The translations under genes and the position numbers were made by a program. DNA of 26,792 bases from JBCDCU01 sp039180865. Lineage in GTDB: Bacteria > Pseudomonadota > Alphaproteobacteria > Rhizobiales > JACESI01. Below, piece after piece: positions 22,617 to 26,792 of this stretch. The stretch spans positions 1-26,792 of the forward strand of contig JBCDCZ010000026.1 in the NCBI GenBank assembly GCA_039180865.1. The letters are read 5' to 3'. The first letter of the stretch is position 1. Each line of letters opens with the position of its first letter. The notes below the pieces were generated by a model. The model was not told the DNA's origin, made no database searches, and was given only the letters and a program-made list of their open reading frames with translations.

Positions 22617-24278
22617 GTGAGCAAGATCATCGATTTTCAAACCGACCCGTCGAAATACCGCCACTGGCGGATTGATTTCGATGGACCCATTGCCTTCGTC
22701 ACAATGGATGTCGATGAGAATTCGGGCCTGTTCGATGGTTACGAGCTCAAGCTGAATTCCTATGATCTTGGAGTTGATATCGAACTGGCGGACGTTGTGC
22801 AGCGGCTGCGGTTTGAACACCCCGAGGTAAAATCAGTTGTTCTTCAGTCCGGCAAAGAGCGGGTGTTTTGTGCGGGCGCGAACATCCGAATGCTTGGCGG
22901 CGCCACCCACGCTCACAAAGTGAATTTCTGTAAGTTCACGAATGAGACCCGGAACACATTCGAACAGGCCGGCGCGGAATCGGGCCAGCACTGGATCTGC
23001 GCTGTCAAAGGGTCATGCGCTGGCGGCGGTTATGAACTCGCGCTTGCTTGCGATCACATCATTCTGACCGACGATGGGTCATCCAGTGTCGCGCTCCCGG
23101 AGACGCCGCTTCTGGCGGTTCTTCCCGGCACCGGCGGTCTTACCCGCGTGACTGACAAGCGCAAAGTGCGCCGGGATCTAGCCGATGTATTCTGCACATT
23201 CGAAGAAGGCTTGAAAGGGCGCAAGGCGCTCGATTGGAAGCTTGTCGACGAGGTGGTGAAGAACTCCGAATTCGATGAAAAGGTGAGGGCGCGCGCCGAA
23301 GACTTTGCCGCGAAATCACCGAGGCCGGCAGGAGCAACCGGCATCGAACTCAAACATTTGTCGCGCACATTCGGTGATGACGGCGCGATCAGCTATTCGG
23401 CGGTTGAAGTGTCTATCGATCGGGATCTGCGCACGGCAACGATTGAAATCTCCGGACCAGAGGACGACGCACCGGAATCGATCCAGGCTCTTCACGCTCA
23501 GGGCTGCAACGCTTGGATCCTGCGCGCCGCCCGTGAGCTCGATGATGCGATCCTGCACCTTCGGCTCAATGAGATGGAAATCGGCGTGATCGTCTTTAAA
23601 TCACAGGGTGATCCGGCGCGCGTTGTGGCTCATGAGGCGTTGCTGCTTGAGAATGCCGAACACTGGCTCGCGAATGAGATCCTGCTCTACTGGAAGCGCG
23701 TCTTGAAGCGCATCGACGTGACGTCACGTACGATCGTAACGATGATAGAGCATGGCTCCTGTTTCGCGGGCGTTCTCGCTGAAATCGCTTTTGCCTCAGA
23801 CCGCAGCTATATGATGGAAGGCGACTTTGACGGCGATAACCGGCCGATTGCGACCATCACGCTGACGAAGAGCAATTTCGGGCCGATGCCGATGGCGAAC
23901 GACCTGACGCGGCTTGAAACGCGCTTTTTGGGTGAGCCGGAAAAGACGGAAGAGGCGCGCGCAGAACTCGGTAATCCGCTTGAAGCCTTCGATGCAAACG
24001 AACACGGCCTCATCACCTATGGTTTTGACGACATAGACTGGGAGGATGAGGTGCGTATTTTCTTAGAAGAGCGCGCGAGCTTCTCTCCGGATGCATTGAC
24101 CGCAATGGAAGCAAACTTGCGCTTTGCTGGACCGGAAACGATGGAAACCCGTATTTTCGGCCGATTGACCGCTTGGCAGAACTGGGTTTTCCAGCGCCCG
24201 AACGCTGTCGGAGAAGAGGGCGCATTGCAGCGCTATGGCACCGGTATGCGCGGTGTCTACGACATGAAGCGGGTCTAG
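22617..24278 (+). CDS. boxC: 2,3-epoxybenzoyl-CoA dihydrolase (benzoyl-CoA-dihydrodiol lyase)
   Basis: BoxC opens 2,3-epoxybenzoyl-CoA with two waters to 3,4-dehydroadipyl-CoA semialdehyde and formate. From GTG 22617, directly behind GGGAGGAG, it has 553 residues, against about 556 in Azoarcus. It is a tandem crotonase. The first half has the oxyanion motif FCAGANI at 84-90 and CAGGGYEL at 134-141 with Glu140. The second half has MIEHGSCFAGVLAEIAFASDR and the LTKSNFGPMPMAN region. The start at GTG, not the upstream ATG 22584, is chosen for its ribosome site and because it begins the conserved N-terminus. It is followed by a small cupin and boxB in one operon. Confidence 0.96.
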   Translation: MSKIIDFQTDPSKYRHWRIDFDGPIAFVTMDVDENSGLFDGYELKLNSYDLGVDIELADVVQRLRFEHPEVKSVVLQSGKERVFCAGANIRMLGGATHAHKVNFCKFTNETRNTFEQAGAESGQHWICAVKGSCAGGGYELALACDHIILTDDGSSSVALPETPLLAVLPGTGGLTRVTDKRKVRRDLADVFCTFEEGLKGRKALDWKLVDEVVKNSEFDEKVRARAEDFAAKSPRPAGATGIELKHLSRTFGDDGAISYSAVEVSIDRDLRTATIEISGPEDDAPESIQALHAQGCNAWILRAARELDDAILHLRLNEMEIGVIVFKSQGDPARVVAHEALLLENAEHWLANEILLYWKRVLKRIDVTSRTIVTMIEHGSCFAGVLAEIAFASDRSYMMEGDFDGDNRPIATITLTKSNFGPMPMANDLTRLETRFLGEPEKTEEARAELGNPLEAFDANEHGLITYGFDDIDWEDEVRIFLEERASFSPDALTAMEANLRFAGPETMETRIFGRLTAWQNWVFQRPNAVGEEGALQRYGTGMRGVYDMKRV

Positions 24279-24287
24279 GAGAAGGCG

Positions 24288-24647
24288 ATGCCGGAAGCCG
24301 TCAATCTTGCCGAGAAGCTGAGCCTTTTTTCAGAACACTGGTCGCCGAAAGTCGTGAGCTCTTTTAACGGGCACGACATCATGGTGGCGAAGTTTCAGGG
24401 CGAATTCGTCTGGCACGCCCATGAAGATACTGACGACTTTTTCCTCGTTCTTGACGGCACCATTGTGATCGAGACCGAGGAAGGAAATGTCACGCTCAAC
24501 AAGGGGGATCTCTACGTGGTCCCGAAGGGTGTGAAGCACAGGCCTGTCGCTGAAAAAGAAGCTTCGATCCTTCTGATCGAGACGGCGGGTGAACCAAATT
24601 CCGGTGACAGCAGCGAACGCGCACCGGCAGTGAAAGTGGCGATCTGA
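24288..24647 (+). CDS. Small cupin-domain protein between boxC and boxB
   Basis: A 119-residue single-domain cupin. The first motif holds WHAHEDTDDFFLVLDG with His43 and His45 and acidic residues at 49-50. The second is GDLYVVPKGVKHRP with His84. This leaves a plausible metal site of three histidines plus an acid. The ATG is 9 bases after the boxC stop and 45 bases before boxB, so it is in the box operon. Such cupins can be isomerases, dioxygenases or metal-binding accessory proteins. I know of no assigned role in the box pathway. Confidence 0.85.
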   Translation: MPEAVNLAEKLSLFSEHWSPKVVSSFNGHDIMVAKFQGEFVWHAHEDTDDFFLVLDGTIVIETEEGNVTLNKGDLYVVPKGVKHRPVAEKEASILLIETAGEPNSGDSSERAPAVKVAI

Positions 24648-24692
24648 GCGGGCAAACCTGCTTGCAGAACGCAGCTCAAAGGGAGAGAGACA

Positions 24693-26144
24693 ATGCTCGA
24701 CTTGATCAATGTGAACTACGATACGCTGATCCCGAACAACGTCAATTTGACATCCGACAAGAAGGTTCTGAAGGCGCTGGAGCGCTGGCATCCCGGCTAC
24801 ATCGACTGGTGGAACGGCCTGGGGCCGGAGGGCTTTCAGGAAAGCCTTGTTTACCTGCGCACGGCGGTGAGCGTCGATCCGAAAGGCTGGGCAAAGTTCG
24901 ACTATGTCAAAATGCCGGAATATCGCTGGGGGGTTCTACTTGCGCCTCAGGTCGAAGGGCGGACTATTCCCTGCGGTGAACATTACGGCCAGCCGGCCTG
25001 GCAGGAAGTACCAGGCGAATATCGCGCAATGCTTTCGCGCCTCATCGTGATCCAGGGCGATACCGAACCGGCATCCGTAGAGCAGCAGCGCTTCCTCGGA
25101 AAGACCGCACCGTCGCTTTACGACATGCGAAACCTCTTCCAGGTGAACGTCGAAGAAGGGCGTCACCTTTGGGCGATGGTCTATCTTCTCCAAAAATATT
25201 TCGGCAAGGATGGCCGTGAAGAGGCGGATGATCTTCTGCGTCGTCAGTCCGGCTCTGAAGAAGCGCCGCGCATGCTTGGTGCCTTCAACGAGGAGACGCC
25301 TGACTGGCTCTCCTTCTTTATGTTCACATACTTCACCGACCGCGACGGGAAGATGCAACTTGAAAGCCTCGCGCAATCTGGCTTCGATCCGCTTTCGCGT
25401 ACCTGCCGATTCATGCTGACTGAAGAAGCGCACCATATGTTCGTCGGCGAGACCGGGGTCGGCCGGACGATTCAACGCACCTGCGAAGCGATGAAAGAGG
25501 AGGGTATCTCGGATCCTTATGACATCGATAAGATCCGTGACCTCGGCGTGATCGATCTTCCGACGATCCAGAAAAAGCTCAACCTGCATTATTCGCTGTC
25601 ACTCGATCTTTTCGGTCAGGAAGTCTCAACGAATGCTGCGAATGCCTTCAACGCCGGCATCAAAGGCCGGTATCTTGAAACCAAGATCGACGACGATCAT
25701 CAGCTTAAGAATGACACCTACCCGGTCGTGCAAATGGTGGATGGGGAAATTAAAGTTGTTGAAATGCCAGCTCTTTCTGCCATCAATATGCGCCTGCGCG
25801 ACGATTACAGCCGCGATGCCGGTGGTGGTGTGAAACGCTGGAACAAAGCAATTCAAAAAATCGGGATCGAGTTCGAACTGAAGCTTCCCCATACAGGGTT
25901 CCACCGCCAGATCGGTGTGTTTTCAAAGGCTCATGTAACGCCAGACGGCGAGGTCCTGAACGCGGATGAATGGAACAAGCGCCGCGATGAATGGCTGCCG
26001 ACAAAAGCTGATGGCGATTTTATCCAATCCCTTATGAAACCGGTTTGGGAACCCGGCCAATATGCGAGCTGGATTGCCCCCCCACGTGTCGGTATCGACA
26101 ACAAGCCCGGCGACTTCGAATACGTTCAGTTGCATATGGCTTAA
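24693..26144 (+). CDS. boxB: Benzoyl-CoA 2,3-epoxidase, diiron component BoxB
   Basis: BoxB inserts one oxygen atom into benzoyl-CoA to form the 2,3-epoxide, using electrons from a flavin/ferredoxin reductase. The 483-residue sequence contains the full carboxylate-bridged diiron site. Glu125 in QGDTEPAS, Glu155 and His158 in VEEGRH, Asp216 in YFTDRD, and Glu245 and His248 in TEEAHH line up with the ligands I recall for the Azoarcus enzyme at a constant offset of five. A GGGAGAGA ribosome site precedes ATG 24693. It ends the boxC-cupin-boxB operon, closed by a strong terminator at 26154-26193. Confidence 0.97.
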   Translation: MLDLINVNYDTLIPNNVNLTSDKKVLKALERWHPGYIDWWNGLGPEGFQESLVYLRTAVSVDPKGWAKFDYVKMPEYRWGVLLAPQVEGRTIPCGEHYGQPAWQEVPGEYRAMLSRLIVIQGDTEPASVEQQRFLGKTAPSLYDMRNLFQVNVEEGRHLWAMVYLLQKYFGKDGREEADDLLRRQSGSEEAPRMLGAFNEETPDWLSFFMFTYFTDRDGKMQLESLAQSGFDPLSRTCRFMLTEEAHHMFVGETGVGRTIQRTCEAMKEEGISDPYDIDKIRDLGVIDLPTIQKKLNLHYSLSLDLFGQEVSTNAANAFNAGIKGRYLETKIDDDHQLKNDTYPVVQMVDGEIKVVEMPALSAINMRLRDDYSRDAGGGVKRWNKAIQKIGIEFELKLPHTGFHRQIGVFSKAHVTPDGEVLNADEWNKRRDEWLPTKADGDFIQSLMKPVWEPGQYASWIAPPRVGIDNKPGDFEYVQLHMA

Positions 26145-26153
26145 CGAAACGTT

Positions 26154-26193
26154 GGCTCTATTCGGGTTCTCACTCGAATAGAGCCTGTTTTTT
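26154..26193 (+). terminator. Intrinsic terminator after boxB
   Basis: Arms 26154-26164 and 26175-26185 are a perfect 11-bp inverted repeat. The loop can add three more pairs (one G-U), leaving a 4-base loop. A TGTTTTTT run follows at 26186-26193. It lies 10 bases after the boxB stop and 48 bases before the reductase gene. Confidence 0.9.
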
Positions 26194-26241
26194 GAAACAT
26201 GGTTGTCAATTGGAAGGGCCGTTTAAACAAGGCATGAATCA

Positions 26242-26792
26242 ATGAACGCTAAAGTCGCAATTGTCGGTTCGGGACCATCGGGTTGTTACGTGGCGCAGGC
26301 TTTGGTCAAGGCGCTTCCTAACGCTGAACTGACTGTAATTGACCGTCTTTGTGTGCCGTTTGGACTTATTCGATATGGCGTCGCGCCAGATCACCAGGGT
26401 ACAAAAGCTGTCAGCCGACAATTCGCGCGTCTTTTTGAAAAACAAGGCGTTGCGTTTGTTGGGAACGTGGAATTGGGGCGTGATCTCAGTCTCGAGGCGC
26501 TTCGCGACGCGATGGACGTAGTGGTTCTTGCGACTGGTCTTTATGGGGACCGCACATTTGAAGTTCCGGGCAAAGATCTATCCGGTATCTATGGTTCAGG
26601 CGCGGTTACCCGTTATTGGAACGGCCATCCGGATAGCGAAGGAATGAAACCGGAGTTTGGAAAACGCGTTGTGATTCTGGGTAACGGCAACGTTGCTATA
26701 GACGTGCTGCGTTTACTGGCAAAGTCTCCGGTTGAGTTCGACGGATCCGACATTGAACCGGAATTCGTGGATGACGGCGTTGAGACCATTCA
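26242..26792 (+). CDS. Adrenodoxin-reductase/FprA-type ferredoxin-NADP reductase (5' part)
   Basis: The first 183 codons of a flavoprotein run off the window. The FAD-binding VAIVGSGPSGCYVAQ is at about 5-19, and the adrenodoxin reductase hallmark PFGLIRYGVAPDH is at about 43-55. The NADPH-binding GNGNVAIDVLRLL is near 150-162. Full-length relatives have about 450 residues and reduce ferredoxin using NADPH. In the known box systems BoxA is a ferredoxin fused to an FNR-type reductase, a different fold. This protein, next to boxB, may be a substitute electron donor. The boxB terminator lies between them, so it may have its own promoter. An AAGG site precedes the ATG. Whether a ferredoxin domain or gene follows cannot be seen. 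Confidence 0.85.
   Translation, partial: MNAKVAIVGSGPSGCYVAQALVKALPNAELTVIDRLCVPFGLIRYGVAPDHQGTKAVSRQFARLFEKQGVAFVGNVELGRDLSLEALRDAMDVVVLATGLYGDRTFEVPGKDLSGIYGSGAVTRYWNGHPDSEGMKPEFGKRVVILGNGNVAIDVLRLLAKSPVEFDGSDIEPEFVDDGVETI

Noticed and set aside
26203..26231. Promoter for the reductase (TTGTCA with AACAAG 17 bases later)
   Set aside because: The -10 match is poor. A promoter is expected after the terminator, but this one is not convincing.

Overview
The window reads as part of an alphaproteobacterial chromosome, probably near Hyphomicrobiales or Parvibaculales. That placement is inferred from gene lengths and protein flavour, since no rRNA or other marker is present. Most of it is a dense aromatic-acid degradation island running almost entirely on the + strand from about 4.6 kb to the right edge. 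Base composition in the island is moderately GC-rich (38 of 60 bases at 18361-18420). The left flank is clearly AT-rich (19 of 60 at 301-360). No tRNA, rRNA, CRISPR array, transposase or intact transcriptional regulator is visible.

Left flank (1-3.8 kb): the end of an unrecognised + strand gene, then a minus-strand pair for surface-polysaccharide work (NAD-dependent sugar epimerase, CgeB-like glycosyltransferase) closed by a hairpin terminator at about 208-247. A small secreted, four-cysteine protein follows. From 3.8 to 6.0 kb there is an enoyl-CoA hydratase/isomerase, divergent from a glutathione S-transferase and an SDR-like protein whose catalytic Ser and Tyr are replaced.

Catabolic island. 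(i) 6.1-11.0 kb, 4-hydroxybenzoate/protocatechuate branch: pobA, pcaC, pcaH, pcaG, a BKACE-family beta-keto acid cleavage enzyme and pcaB. The BKACE could replace PcaIJ and PcaF by turning beta-ketoadipate plus acetyl-CoA into succinyl-CoA plus acetoacetate. pcaD is not in the window. (ii) 11.0-14.6 kb, a CoA-linked gentisate branch: 4HBT-type thioesterase, a salicylyl-CoA-5-hydroxylase-like flavoprotein, a gentisate 1,2-dioxygenase-like cupin and fumarylpyruvate hydrolase. (iii) 14.7-19.4 kb, a complete Liv-type ABC importer (binding protein, two permeases, two ATPases), probably for aromatic acids. (iv) 19.6-26.1 kb, aerobic benzoyl-CoA epoxidation: benzoate-CoA ligase, an alpha/beta hydrolase, a DUF309 protein, boxC, a small cupin and boxB. 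The window ends inside an adrenodoxin-reductase/FprA-type flavoprotein, in a position where an electron donor for BoxB would be expected.

Three ring-cleavage strategies therefore sit side by side with one shared importer. Two closely matching 18-bp palindromic elements containing TGCA-N6-TGCA lie upstream of the ligase operon and of boxC. They resemble the repeats reported for BzdR/BoxR-type repressors, although no such regulator lies in the window. A strong intrinsic terminator separates boxB from the reductase.
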